From the NCBI RefSeq assembly GCF_030527965.1, contig NZ_JAUMZU010000004.1, positions 1 through 64,000 of the forward strand: 64,000 nt of DNA, given 5' to 3'. The notes under the pieces were generated by a model. The model was not told the origin of the DNA and ran no database searches. It saw nothing but the letters and a program-made list of their open reading frames with translations. Position numbers and translations under genes: made by a program. Below, piece by piece: positions 56,203-64,000 of this stretch. Source of the DNA: Neisseria sp. (GTDB lineage: Bacteria > Pseudomonadota > Gammaproteobacteria > Burkholderiales > Neisseriaceae). The number at the start of each line of letters is the position of its first letter. Position 1 is the stretch's first letter.

Positions 56203-57897
56203 ATGTCTGACAAAATCCAAATCCGACAGTTTAACGACGAGACCTGCCGAAAATTGATTGCCGCGGGCGCCGACCCGCTTCTGGCAAGGCTGTGCGCTGC
56301 GCGGGCGGTGGAGAGGCCGGAAGAGTTGGAAGACAAACTCGGTGCTTTGCTGCCGTATCAAAGTTTGAAAAACTGTGAAGCGGCGGCGCGGCGGCTGGCC
56401 GATGCAATCGTGCGGCGGGAAAACATTCTGATTGTGGCCGATTACGATGCCGACGGCGCCACCGCCTGTAGCGTTGGTATGAAAGGACTGGCGGCAATGG
56501 GCGCGACGGTGGATTTTCTGGTGCCCAACCGTTTCGAGCACGGCTACGGCCTGACTCCCGAGCTTTCGGAAATAGCGGCGGCGCGCGGGGCACAAGTGCT
56601 GCTTACGGTGGATAACGGCATTGCCAGTTTGGCCGGCGTGGCGCGCGCGCAGGCATTGGGCTTGGATGTGATTGTGACCGACCACCATTTGCCTGCCGAG
56701 CATTTGCCCGATTGCATTATCGTTAATCCCAATCAGGCCGGCTGCGGCTTTGCCAGTAAAAACCTCGCCGGTGTCGGCGTGATTTTTTATGTGTTGATGG
56801 CTTTGCGCGCCGAGTTGCGGGGGAGGCAGCATTTTTCAGACAGGCTTTTGGAGCCGAACTTGGCTGGTTTGCTCGATTTGGTTGCGTTGGGCACGGTGGC
56901 CGATGTGGTGCCGCTCGACCACAACAACCGGATTTTGGTATCGCAAGGGCTAAAGCGGATGCGGGCAGGGAAAATGTGTTGCGGCATCAAGGCATTGTTT
57001 GAGGCGGCCAAACGCGATTGGCGCAAAGCTCAGCCCTTCGATATGGGGTTTGCGCTGGGGCCGCGCATCAACGCGGCAGGGCGGCTTGACGATATGTCGG
57101 TGGGCATCGCCTGCCTCTTGGCCGATAATGAAGAAAGCGCGCAAGATTTGGCAGCGCGGTTAAATGATTTGAATATCGAACGGCGTGAAATCGAGCAATC
57201 CATGCTGCAAGACGCCTTAAACGCATTCCCCGCAACACTGCCGTCCGGGCAAACCACGGTAACCGCTTATCGTGAGGATTTTCATCAGGGCGTGGTCGGC
57301 ATTGTAGCCAGCCGCCTGAAAGACCGTTTTTTCCGTCCGGCCATTGTGTTTGCGCCGGCCGATAACGGTGAATTGCGCGGCTCCGGCCGCTCCATTCCCA
57401 AGCTCCATTTGCGCGATGCGCTGGATTTGGTTGCCAAACGCCACCCGGGTTTGATTTTAAAATTCGGCGGTCATGCTATGGCGGCCGGGCTGAGTATCGC
57501 CGCGGAAAACATCGGCCGTTTTCAAGCTGCTTTTGAAAGCACGGTAAAGAGCTTGCTGCGCGAAGGCGATTTGTCGCAAACGTATCTGACTGACGGAAGC
57601 CTGCCTGCGGCCGAAATCACGCTGGCGCAAGCGCAGAACTTGGCGCAACGGGTGTGGGGGCAAGGCTTTGCTCCGCCGAGTTTTACTGATGAATTTGCCG
57701 TGGTCCGCCAGCAGGCGATGGGTGTCAATCATAAGAAAGTGTGGTTGAGAAAAGAGGGTTGTGAATTTGAGGCGATGTTTTGGCGCTGCACCGAAGACAT
57801 TCCGCCGCGTATCCGCACCGTGTATCGCCCGGTGGCCAACGAGTGGCGAAATCAGGTTGAATTGCAGCTTTATATCGATTATTGGGAGGCTGCCTGA
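56203..57897 (+). CDS. recJ: Single-stranded-DNA-specific 5'-3' exonuclease RecJ
   Basis: A DHH-family nuclease that works in RecF recombination and in mismatch and base-excision repair, so it acts with MutS and UvrD of this window. The 564-residue protein has DYDADG (80-85), the DHH motif (160-162), the NAAGRLDD segment, and the GGHAMAAG motif of the DHHA1 domain near residue 422. A reversed DUS lies inside near 56836. Confidence 0.96.
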   Translation: MSDKIQIRQFNDETCRKLIAAGADPLLARLCAARAVERPEELEDKLGALLPYQSLKNCEAAARRLADAIVRRENILIVADYDADGATACSVGMKGLAAMGATVDFLVPNRFEHGYGLTPELSEIAAARGAQVLLTVDNGIASLAGVARAQALGLDVIVTDHHLPAEHLPDCIIVNPNQAGCGFASKNLAGVGVIFYVLMALRAELRGRQHFSDRLLEPNLAGLLDLVALGTVADVVPLDHNNRILVSQGLKRMRAGKMCCGIKALFEAAKRDWRKAQPFDMGFALGPRINAAGRLDDMSVGIACLLADNEESAQDLAARLNDLNIERREIEQSMLQDALNAFPATLPSGQTTVTAYREDFHQGVVGIVASRLKDRFFRPAIVFAPADNGELRGSGRSIPKLHLRDALDLVAKRHPGLILKFGGHAMAAGLSIAAENIGRFQAAFESTVKSLLREGDLSQTYLTDGSLPAAEITLAQAQNLAQRVWGQGFAPPSFTDEFAVVRQQAMGVNHKKVWLRKEGCEFEAMFWRCTEDIPPRIRTVYRPVANEWRNQVELQLYIDYWEAA

Positions 57898-57995
57898 ATT
57901 TTTGGCAAATCCGAATTAAAGCCGCATGTGCCGTCTTAATCTTTTTTATTTGAAGAATTAAATCAGACGGGCGCGTTCTATTGATTGATAGATAG

Positions 57996-58035
57996 CATTA
58001 CCGCCATGGCCGATACAACGGCAATGGCGGTAATG
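57996..58035. terminator. Hairpin between convergent recJ and hemO
   Basis: Perfect 12-bp arms CATTACCGCCAT / ATGGCGGTAATG, extendable by GCCG/CGGC with a small bulge. The flanks are only weakly T-rich. A DUS follows at about 58043. Confidence 0.5.
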
Positions 58036-58053
58036 ATTTATATGCCTGTCTGA

Positions 58054-58069
58054 AAGATAACGTTATCTT
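58054..58069. repeat. 16-base perfect palindrome at the hemO stop
   Basis: AAGATAACGTTATCTT is perfectly self-complementary and covers the last codons and stop of hemO. A preceding GCCTGTCT and a following GGGCAGGC can extend the stem, so it may be the hemO terminator. Confidence 0.45.
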
Positions 58070-58670
58070 ATTGGGCAGGCGCTTCTGCTCCTTCGGGCAG
58101 GCCGAAGATTTCGCGCAGAATCACTTTATAGTAGGCGAACGCTTCTTTGGCGCCTTGAATGGCTTCGTCTTGATCGGCTTGGCTCAGATTCAAGTCATTC
58201 AGATATTCAACGAAACCGCGCCAGTGCTTGCCGCGGCCGTCAACGTGCGGTGCCAAATGGCGGGCGCCGTGTTCGGTGGTGAAGCTGAGCTTTTTCTGAG
58301 CGTCTTTCAACAGGAAGGCCGCACCCAGATTGGAGCCTTCGGCGCAATAGAGCCAGCCGATGGCTTTGTTGCCCGAGGGAGCGGGCAGGGCGCCTTTAGG
58401 TGTGAAAGGCTCGTCGTTTAAATCTTGCAAGTCTTTCAGCACATCGTTGTAGCGTGCCATTTCAGCCAGATGCGGAATGATTTTGTTTAAGGCCGCATCG
58501 TGGTAAATCGGATCGACGATTTTATGGAATACAGATTGTAATTTTAAGAATTTGACGTAGTTTTCATTATTACCGAAAGGATCAACCGACATCACAAGAT
58601 GGTCAACGCTATCATGAGTGGTGAGGTTTTCTTCTTTCAGGCGTTGGGCGAAAGTGAGAGATTCAGACAT
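58068..58670 (-). CDS. hemO: Heme oxygenase HemO
   Basis: Opens the heme ring to release iron in the cytoplasm. The 200-residue protein lines up along its whole length with meningococcal HemO. The proximal ligand is His19 in TTHDSVD, and the conserved GWLYCAEGSNLGAAF distal helix and the GARHLAPH segment are present. I chose the ATG at 58670, preceded by AAAGGAAC; the frame opens seven codons earlier. It lies 85 bases downstream of hmbR on the same strand, with an inverted DUS pair between. Confidence 0.94.
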   Translation of the reverse strand: MSESLTFAQRLKEENLTTHDSVDHLVMSVDPFGNNENYVKFLKLQSVFHKIVDPIYHDAALNKIIPHLAEMARYNDVLKDLQDLNDEPFTPKGALPAPSGNKAIGWLYCAEGSNLGAAFLLKDAQKKLSFTTEHGARHLAPHVDGRGKHWRGFVEYLNDLNLSQADQDEAIQGAKEAFAYYKVILREIFGLPEGAEAPAQ

Positions 58671-58755
58671 TATTAAGTTCCTTTGTGTCATTCGTTAAAT
58701 CGGCTTTTCAGACAGGCTTTGCAAGGAATAAAAGCCTGCCTGAAAAATAGGGGCG

Positions 58756-61050
58756 TTAGAATTTGTATTCAAGAGATACAGCGTAATTTCTGCCCGGTGC
58801 GTAGTAACGCTCAAGGCCTTTTCCTTCATCATCTACTGTATTGGTTGTACTAGTTCGGGTGCTATTGATACCACGCAAGGCATCCCAAGTATGGTATTTC
58901 CGGTTGAACACATTGTATATGCCGGCACGTAGAGTCAGGTTTTTAATCGGTTTGTAAAAACCGTATACGTCGAAAACATAGGCTTTTTTGTTAAGTGGTT
59001 TAATGTACACTTCTTTGTACAGGTCTGATATCTCGGTACACTCCATTTCCCCTGATGACGGGTCAATTTCATATTGCAGACAACGGGTTTTTACATCTTC
59101 CGCTTTGGCATCACGTGGTTTTTTGCCGCCCAAATAAGTTAAACGGGAAAATACGCCCCATTTCCCTTCGGGTTGTTCGTAATCGAGGCCGATAATTGCT
59201 TTTAAAGGTTGAATGGATAAAAGGCTTTTCACATCGGAAAGTTTTCCGTGGCTGTAGCCTAATGCACCGGAAAGTTTCCAGCCGCTAAATAAATTTAGAC
59301 GGCCTTTAAATTCCAGCCCGCTAATCTGAGCTTTCTCGATGTTAACGGTTTGAGAAACCGGTGTCTGAAAGGTGCGACCGTATTCGGTTTGTTCGATTAA
59401 ATTGGTTTGTTCCAATAGGAAATTGCGGTAACGGTTATGATATGCGCTTAAATCCAAAGAGCCACGATCATTATTGGCTTGAACGGAAATGCTGTGATTG
59501 ACGCTGCGTTCAGATTTTAAATTGCGGTTGGATTGCCAAGATCCGTAAGGATTTTTAAAAGTAAAATACATTTCCGATGCGGTCGGTACGCGATAGCCGG
59601 TAGAGAGGTTGTAGCCGACTTTCCAAGTAGGGTTGATTTGGGCAAATAAGGAGGTAAAGCCGTTCCAGTTGGAGAAGCTGGCGTTTCCCGGTTTTCCTTC
59701 AGCCGTACATGCTTTGCTACAGGGCGCGTTCAAATCTTGAGGTTTTAATTTAGTGTAATCGTAACGAATACCGATCTGGTTGGAAAAAATCGGATTCCAA
59801 ATGATGTTGTCTTTCAGTGAAAACCCAAGCTGAGTGGTTTGTATCGGATATTGGATAGTTTCTACTGTAGTCTGTTGATAATCTTTTCCTACACCCTCTG
59901 TGTCAATTTTGAGATTTTTGAATTCACGTTGTGAAACAAAAGTTTTAAAACTAAGATTATGTTCTCCTCCTAAACGAAATGGTTGAGAATCTATTTGAAA
60001 ATTTAATCTCTTATAGTGAGTTTTAAAACGGCGATCGTAAATTTCGTCTAGCGACCTAATTGTTCCGCTGCCCTTATAGTTAACTGCCGCTAAATCGGTG
60101 TATTGATAGTCGAAGTCTGTTTTTAATGCGGAGAGCCAATCGGACTCTGGCGTATATTCGTAATAAAGGTTTGAGTTAATCCTTTTGTGTTGGTCGTCGG
60201 CTTCTCTCCATGCAGAACCAAATAAGTTATAAGAGCGCTCGTTGGTATAGTTGCTGCCATTTTGACCATTGATGGAAAAACCGACCCTATGCTCCGGCGC
60301 GATCTGCCAATTGATTTTGGCCAGATAGCTGTGATTGCGGTGTTCGGCCGGATCAGGATGTTGGCTGCTGTTATAGTTGTATTCGGGGCCGCTGCCGCGG
60401 CTTTTGAATTCATGACCGTAGCGCTGGGAATAGAGCAGTGCGGCATCTACGGTGTCTCCCCGGAAGCCGAAGCCTGCTGTATTGGTCCATTCGCGGTTTT
60501 TGGTGGCATAGCCGTGGCGCAACAAAGCGCCGAATTTATGATCCGGCTGCACAATGTCGCCCGCATTGAGCGTGCGGTAGTTCACATTGCCGCCCAAGGC
60601 GCCGCTGCCGGATTGGAAGGAATCGGCGCCTTTGACGATGTCAATATTGTTAACAAGCTCGGTGTCAATCGAGAGGCGGGAAGGGTTGAAATTGCCGTAG
60701 CGGCTGTACAGTGTGTTTTCTTCCGAATCGGGCAGCGATACGCCGTCAACACTGATGCCGACCCGGTTTCCTTCTACTCCGCGAATGGCAAAACCTTTCA
60801 AATGCCGACCGTTGTCGACGATGCCGACGTCGGGTGAATAGCGTACCAAATCGCGCGTGTCGCGAATCATTTGTTCTTGAATAGTTTGCGCGTTTACTCG
60901 CTCGGTGGTGGGCGCTGTTTGTCTTTTTCCTTTGACGGTCACTTTTGCCACTTCGGTGTAATCGCTTCCTGCTGGTGTGTCGGCATAGGTAGGATTGCCG
61001 TATATGACGCCGATAAATACAGCCAAGGGTATGATTTTTAAAGTTTTCAT
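58756..61050 (-). CDS. hmbR: Hemoglobin receptor HmbR (TonB-dependent)
   Basis: An outer-membrane receptor that takes heme from hemoglobin. The 764-residue precursor has a signal peptide to TYA (about residue 23), a TonB-box-like EVAKVTVKGKR, a plug with SVDGVSLPDSEE, and a barrel ending in LEYKF. The sequence is HmbR-like throughout, including the KTHYKRLNFQIDSQPF region and two cysteines in PCSKAC. No long G tract is present, unlike the phase-variable meningococcal gene. A Fur-like box lies about 107 bases upstream, and hemO follows. Confidence 0.92.
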   Translation of the reverse strand: MKTLKIIPLAVFIGVIYGNPTYADTPAGSDYTEVAKVTVKGKRQTAPTTERVNAQTIQEQMIRDTRDLVRYSPDVGIVDNGRHLKGFAIRGVEGNRVGISVDGVSLPDSEENTLYSRYGNFNPSRLSIDTELVNNIDIVKGADSFQSGSGALGGNVNYRTLNAGDIVQPDHKFGALLRHGYATKNREWTNTAGFGFRGDTVDAALLYSQRYGHEFKSRGSGPEYNYNSSQHPDPAEHRNHSYLAKINWQIAPEHRVGFSINGQNGSNYTNERSYNLFGSAWREADDQHKRINSNLYYEYTPESDWLSALKTDFDYQYTDLAAVNYKGSGTIRSLDEIYDRRFKTHYKRLNFQIDSQPFRLGGEHNLSFKTFVSQREFKNLKIDTEGVGKDYQQTTVETIQYPIQTTQLGFSLKDNIIWNPIFSNQIGIRYDYTKLKPQDLNAPCSKACTAEGKPGNASFSNWNGFTSLFAQINPTWKVGYNLSTGYRVPTASEMYFTFKNPYGSWQSNRNLKSERSVNHSISVQANNDRGSLDLSAYHNRYRNFLLEQTNLIEQTEYGRTFQTPVSQTVNIEKAQISGLEFKGRLNLFSGWKLSGALGYSHGKLSDVKSLLSIQPLKAIIGLDYEQPEGKWGVFSRLTYLGGKKPRDAKAEDVKTRCLQYEIDPSSGEMECTEISDLYKEVYIKPLNKKAYVFDVYGFYKPIKNLTLRAGIYNVFNRKYHTWDALRGINSTRTSTTNTVDDEGKGLERYYAPGRNYAVSLEYKF

Positions 61051-61156
61051 TGTTGTTTACCTATAGTCTCTGTGAATGTGAATTTAGCTTTATCCCGTTT
61101 GCTGTGATTGTGGGGGGAGCTTAAATGAAATTAAATTTCAATTTAATAATGCGTTT

Positions 61157-61175
61157 AATAATGATTACTATTTAA
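61157..61175 (-). promoter_or_regulatory. Fur-like box upstream of hmbR
   Basis: AATAATGATTACTATTTAA matches 12 of 19 positions of the Fur consensus, including eight in a row, about 107 bases before the hmbR ATG. Weaker than the box in front of the other heme operon. Confidence 0.45.
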
Positions 61176-61415
61176 CAAAATATAGTGTACAAAGCAGTTT
61201 TCTTTAGAGTCAATAAAAATTTACATTTCCTTTCTGAAGAGCGTAAAACCTAGAGATGGCTTTGCACTTTTATTTTGTATTTTTAGGCAGGTTTTCTTTA
61301 TATTTTATTTAATTTCAAAAACTTAAATTAAATAATAAATGGGTAAGAAATGTTGGTTTTTTGTTGTGAAACGGTGAAGATTTTGGAGGTTGTTTCGGAG
61401 ATGATTCAAAAATAA

Positions 61416-61452
61416 ACAAGCCTGTTTGAAATAAAATTTCAGACGGGCTTGT
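61416..61452 (-). terminator. Degenerate DUS-pair terminator after the carbonic anhydrase gene
   Basis: AAGCCTGTTTGAAAT pairs with ATTTCAGACGGGCTT, with two G-T pairs. Both arms have drifted from the uptake word while the stem survives. Confidence 0.55.
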
Positions 61453-61516
61453 AGGTTTATTAAGATTAATAAGTTTATGAGATTAATAAAAAGCGGTAAT
61501 TGATGCTTCGAGCCGA

Positions 61517-62260
61517 TTATTTTTCTTCGATGATAATACGTGAATTAATCGGTTGCAGAGGGCGGTTATTGGTATGCCCGATGATTCTCTTCATGGTTTC
61601 AATTTGCTCTTTGCTTGCGCTGACCGGGGTTTCGAAAATAATCCAATTAACGCCTTCGCTGCAAGGCGGCGTTGTAAGCGAGCCGTTCAGGCGGAAATGC
61701 TCGGTTGATTTCGGATACAGGGCTTTTAAATTGACGGATTGTTGTGTTGATTCGCGGGGTTTTAAAATTTGTGTGAGCAAAGGGGTTAGCGCTGGGTTGC
61801 TTTTTCCTTCTTTAAACATCAGTGAAATCACAGCCAGCTCGCCTTTTTCTGATTGGTGAACGAAATGCCCTTCAATTGGGAAATGTTTGCCTTTAAAGGT
61901 ATATTCACTGGGGACGTGGAAGTGAAATTGTTTGAGCTGGAAAAGGGTTTGGTTGAGGCGGATCTTAACGTTGTTGGTTAGAGGGGTTGCTTGAAGCGTG
62001 TGGCCGTTATTTTCAATCTTATATTCTGCGATCGGTTCGCTAACCAGTGTCAGGTTGCTTTTTTGGGTTGATGCGGACGGACGGGGTAAGTTGATTGGCG
62101 ATTGGTTTTTGCCGCTTTTACAGGTTTCGAATTCTTTGCTCAATTCCCCCCAATGCTCGGGCCCTTCGTTGCCTTCGTACGACCAATGTTGGTCATGGTC
62201 GGCTGCAGCGGGGTAGCTGAGCAAAATTAAGCTGAAGGAAAGTAACAAACGCATGTTCAT
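61517..62260 (-). CDS. Periplasmic alpha-type carbonic anhydrase
   Basis: Interconverts CO2 and bicarbonate in the periplasm. The 247-residue precursor has a signal peptide cut near AAA (about residue 20). The zinc ligands are His113, His115 (QFHFHVPSEY) and His132 (EGHFVHQ), with the same spacing as the gonococcal enzyme. The NQSPINL and TTPPCSEGVNW signatures are present, and Cys47 and Cys199 can form the usual disulphide. An AGGAG site precedes the ATG at 62260. Confidence 0.95.
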   Translation of the reverse strand: MNMRLLLSFSLILLSYPAAADHDQHWSYEGNEGPEHWGELSKEFETCKSGKNQSPINLPRPSASTQKSNLTLVSEPIAEYKIENNGHTLQATPLTNNVKIRLNQTLFQLKQFHFHVPSEYTFKGKHFPIEGHFVHQSEKGELAVISLMFKEGKSNPALTPLLTQILKPRESTQQSVNLKALYPKSTEHFRLNGSLTTPPCSEGVNWIIFETPVSASKEQIETMKRIIGHTNNRPLQPINSRIIIEEK

Positions 62261-62492
62261 GAGGCAACTCCTGATTGTTTTTTATGTTTGAGGAGCTTGA
62301 GTATAGGCCTCTTTCTTCGGTGGTTTGTATGTTGTGAGCCGTTAATCTGAGCATAGTTTGATTTTCTATAAATAAGGCTTAAAAAGAGATACGGAAAAGC
62401 AGAATGGATTGAACTTTTTTTCGGCGGCGTAATGGGTTTGCCGGCTCTGTCGATATGTTGCATCGCTTTTTTATCGAGGAACGCGTTATGAG

Positions 62493-62530
62493 AAAAAGCC
62501 TGTCTGAAATCAGTTTCAGACAGGCTTTTT
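62493..62530 (-). terminator. rnpB terminator (DUS pair)
   Basis: 17-bp arms AAAAAGCCTGTCTGAAA and complement with a four-base loop, 16 bases beyond the RNase P RNA 3' end. Confidence 0.8.
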
Positions 62531-62546
62531 GAACCGGTTATTTAAA

Positions 62547-62919
62547 GGCATACAGGTAAAGCGATAAGCCGGGTTCTGTCGTTGGGCAGTCATTCCTCTA
62601 GGCCCACCATTGCTGATGCGCTCCAGCAACCTACCCGAACACTCGGCGAGCCGCGTCATCGTGTTCTGTTTGGTCTTGCTCCGAATGGGGTTTAGCCTGC
62701 TGCGCCTTGTTACCAAGTGCACGGTGCGCTCTTACCGCACCTTTTCACCCTTACCTGTGCCGCTTTTTCAAGCGGCCATCGGCGGTTATGCTTTCTGTTC
62801 CACTTTCCGTCGCGTTTCCGCGCCCGGCCGTTAGCCGGCATTCTGCTCTGCGGAGCCCGGACTTTCCTCCCCACGCGGCGGATGCCACGCGCGGCGACTG
62901 CCTGCTCTGCCTGTATGCG
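62547..62919 (-). ncRNA. rnpB: RNase P RNA (M1 RNA), bacterial type A
   Basis: The catalytic RNA that matures tRNA 5' ends. On the minus strand I recognise the universal 5' core GAGGAAAGTCCGGGCTCC (near 62858-62875) and the 3' core ending in ACCCGGCTTATCG (near 62560-62574). The two ends pair as helix P1: CCTGTATGC (62910-62918 on plus) with GCATACAGG (62548-62556), nine perfect pairs, which sets the ends. About 373 nucleotides long. Several short open frames cross the region but are not genes. Confidence 0.95.
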
Positions 62920-62925
62920 GCGGCG

Positions 62926-62931
62926 ATTATA
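62926..62931 (-). promoter_or_regulatory. -10 box of rnpB
   Basis: A perfect TATAAT on the minus strand, placed seven bases before the inferred 5' end of the RNA. No clear -35 is visible. Confidence 0.6.
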
Positions 62932-62986
62932 GCATGATGCGGTAAAACGTTGCGTCGCTGTTTTTCAGACAGGCATGGTGTTGGTT

Positions 62987-63526
62987 TTATCGGGTGTTTT
63001 CGTCTGAGGAATAGTGTGGGTGATTTTCATAGGCGCCGCCGGTGGATAGCCTGCGCCGGAGGGTGCTTAATCGGTACCAGCCGATGAGCCGCCAGATGCA
63101 CAGTAAGGCAATCCACGGCATGCAAAGCGCCACAATCAGGTAGCGCGGATTGGTAAACGAAATCACCGGCTGCCCCTGCACTTTGCGTATCAAAACCCAC
63201 AGCCATTCCCATAACGAGGGTACGGAAAAGGCGAGCACCGCAATCAGCCCCAAGGTGGAAAAAACACCGATTTCCATAATGCGTTTTTGCAGCACGGTTC
63301 GGTTGAGTTGAAGCAGCACCAGCAAGCCGAAACCGATGATCAGAACCATGCCGCCGTTGGCCAACACTTGTATGCTGTTAAAAGCGATTTCCGGTGCCAC
63401 CGGCAGCCCGTCTTTCGGCAGCTCTTGCCGGTTGAGCTGTAAGCTTTTAGACAGGTTGAGGGAAACCCCGTAAAGCATGTCGGCCAGCACAATCCACACC
63501 GGCAGGGAGGAAAGGATTCTTTTCAT
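62987..63526 (-). CDS. Hypothetical four-helix membrane protein
   Basis: I do not recognise the family. The 179-residue protein has four membrane segments (about 6-24, 52-72, 85-108 and 125-147), a periplasmic or cytoplasmic loop of about 28 residues after the first, and a polar, arginine-rich C-terminal tail (RLSTLRRRLS...). A reversed DUS lies just downstream near 62964. No operon partner is visible in the window. Confidence 0.75.
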   Translation of the reverse strand: MKRILSSLPVWIVLADMLYGVSLNLSKSLQLNRQELPKDGLPVAPEIAFNSIQVLANGGMVLIIGFGLLVLLQLNRTVLQKRIMEIGVFSTLGLIAVLAFSVPSLWEWLWVLIRKVQGQPVISFTNPRYLIVALCMPWIALLCIWRLIGWYRLSTLRRRLSTGGAYENHPHYSSDENTR

Positions 63527-63677
63527 TTTTAGTGGTTCCGTTTGATGGAAGCTGGCGCGGAGTTTACCATTATTCGGCGGTAAAGGGCGCTTGTGTAAGC
63601 GTGAAAAGCGTTAACGAGCGCCAAGCCTGTCTGAAAAAACCTTCAGGCAGCTTGACGAAGCGGGCGTTTTGCCTGAG

Positions 63678-64000
63678 TCAGCTTTGACTGAGTATGTTTT
63701 TTGCTGCTTCAACGCCCCAGTAAGCGGCTTCTTCGAATACGGAATAGCCGCTCAAATCGCTGTGGGCAAAGCTGATTCGCGAGCGGTGTTGGCGCAGGGC
63801 AAGCAGCAGGGGGCGGCTGAGGTAGCCGGGCGTGGGAACGCTCATGGCATGGCCGCGAACGGTGATGTCGACGTGCCCGACATGGGCGAGGAAGCGTTTG
63901 CCGTAGGCGGAAATAAGGTCTTCCGAGGCATATTCCATCAGGGTTTGGTCGGAGGCTTGCAGCAGCCAGCGGCGGATATTTTGCGGCGTGTCGTGGTTGA
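63678..64000 (-). CDS. FAD-dependent amine-oxidase-like oxidoreductase, C-terminal end only
   Basis: The reading frame is open to the window edge, giving the last 107 residues. The tail FAHSDLSGYSVFEEAAYWGVEAA is the C-terminal FAD-contact region of flavin-containing amine oxidase-like proteins, and GHAMSVPTPGYLS precedes it. The N-terminal Rossmann motif and any catalytic details lie outside the window, so the substrate cannot be judged. A single DUS lies downstream near 63624-63633. Confidence 0.7.
   Translation of the reverse strand, partial: NHDTPQNIRRWLLQASDQTLMEYASEDLISAYGKRFLAHVGHVDITVRGHAMSVPTPGYLSRPLLLALRQHRSRISFAHSDLSGYSVFEEAAYWGVEAAKNILSQS

Larger units (their letters stand above)
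61051..61516. other. Spacer between carbonic anhydrase and hmbR
   Basis: 466 AT-rich bases. They include the hmbR promoter area with a Fur-like box and, further right, a degenerate DUS-pair terminator for the carbonic anhydrase gene. I see no gene in it; a small regulatory RNA cannot be excluded. Confidence 0.55.

Noticed and set aside
56104..56832. 243-codon N-terminal extension of priA antisense to recJ
   Set aside because: PriA begins at the ATG 56103; the upstream part is the shadow of recJ and has no PriA or other domain character.
58756..61050. Phase-variable G tract in hmbR
   Set aside because: No G run of seven or more is present in the coding sequence, unlike the meningococcal gene.
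62516..62937. Short open frames on both strands
   Set aside because: They cover rnpB; the RNA core sequences and the P1 helix explain the region.

Overview
The window is a 64 kb piece of a Neisseriaceae chromosome. It carries about 55 closely packed genes that are mostly housekeeping (mutS, ruvC, recJ, priA, uvrD, lpxC, gapA, ftsY, purB, purD, mnmG, secB, rnpB). The best clue to the organism is a 10-12 base word, TGCCTGTCTGAA / AGCCTGTCTGAA, which occurs about 40-50 times, often as close inverted pairs that form the hairpin after a gene. This is the 'TG-wad' dialect of the Neisseriaceae DNA uptake sequence (DUS), described for Neisseria wadsworthii. Neisserial gene content (HmbR, HemO, PilT/PilU, the GNA1162-type lipoprotein set, an alpha carbonic anhydrase) agrees. 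I infer N. wadsworthii or a close relative. I see no insertion sequence, prophage, CRISPR array or tRNA gene.

Layout. 0-5.5 kb: dksA (cut by the window edge), the yggS-proC-yggT cluster, and divergent pilT-pilU for twitching motility. 5.7-13.5 kb: an alanine/glycine symporter, ruvC, a PPK2 polyphosphate kinase, mutS and secreted alkaline phosphatase. 13.6-18.3 kb: an operon of three lipoproteins (CsgG-like, DUF4810, DUF799), an amidase-fold protein that has lost its catalytic triad, and a nitronate monooxygenase-type flavoprotein. 18.4-25.5 kb: a lipoprotein gamma-glutamyltransferase, an AT-rich and probably imported methyltransferase, gnd, lpxC and gapA, with two long AT-rich spacers around lpxC that hold DnaA-box-like sites. 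25.8-27.4 kb: a 71-aa orphan and ftsY. 27.5-34.3 kb: a complete heme uptake operon (TonB-dependent receptor, ChaN-like, HmuS-like, HmuT, HmuU, HmuV) with a Fur-like box in front. 34.6-48 kb: prlC and trmO leftward; then a long rightward run from a nicotinamidase-like gene through rfaC, etfBA, yigZ, uvrD, mscS, pncC and a SanA-like gene to purB. Two perfect ParB sites (parS) lie in this run. 48-58 kb: purD, mnmG, dacB-grxC-secB, priA and recJ. 58-64 kb: a second heme locus (hmbR-hemO), carbonic anhydrase, RNase P RNA, a membrane protein and the end of a flavin amine-oxidase-like gene.

How the genes work together. Iron from heme is the main accessory theme. Two different outer-membrane receptors feed heme in, one ABC importer carries it across the inner membrane, and two unrelated cytoplasmic heme-handling proteins (HmuS-like and HemO) receive it. 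The second theme is chromosome biology. Two parS sites, several DnaA-box-like sequences near lpxC/gapA and at trmO/pncA, and an apparent left-to-right switch of strand composition suggest that the window lies close to, and may contain, the replication origin. That is an inference; whole-genome GC skew would settle it.
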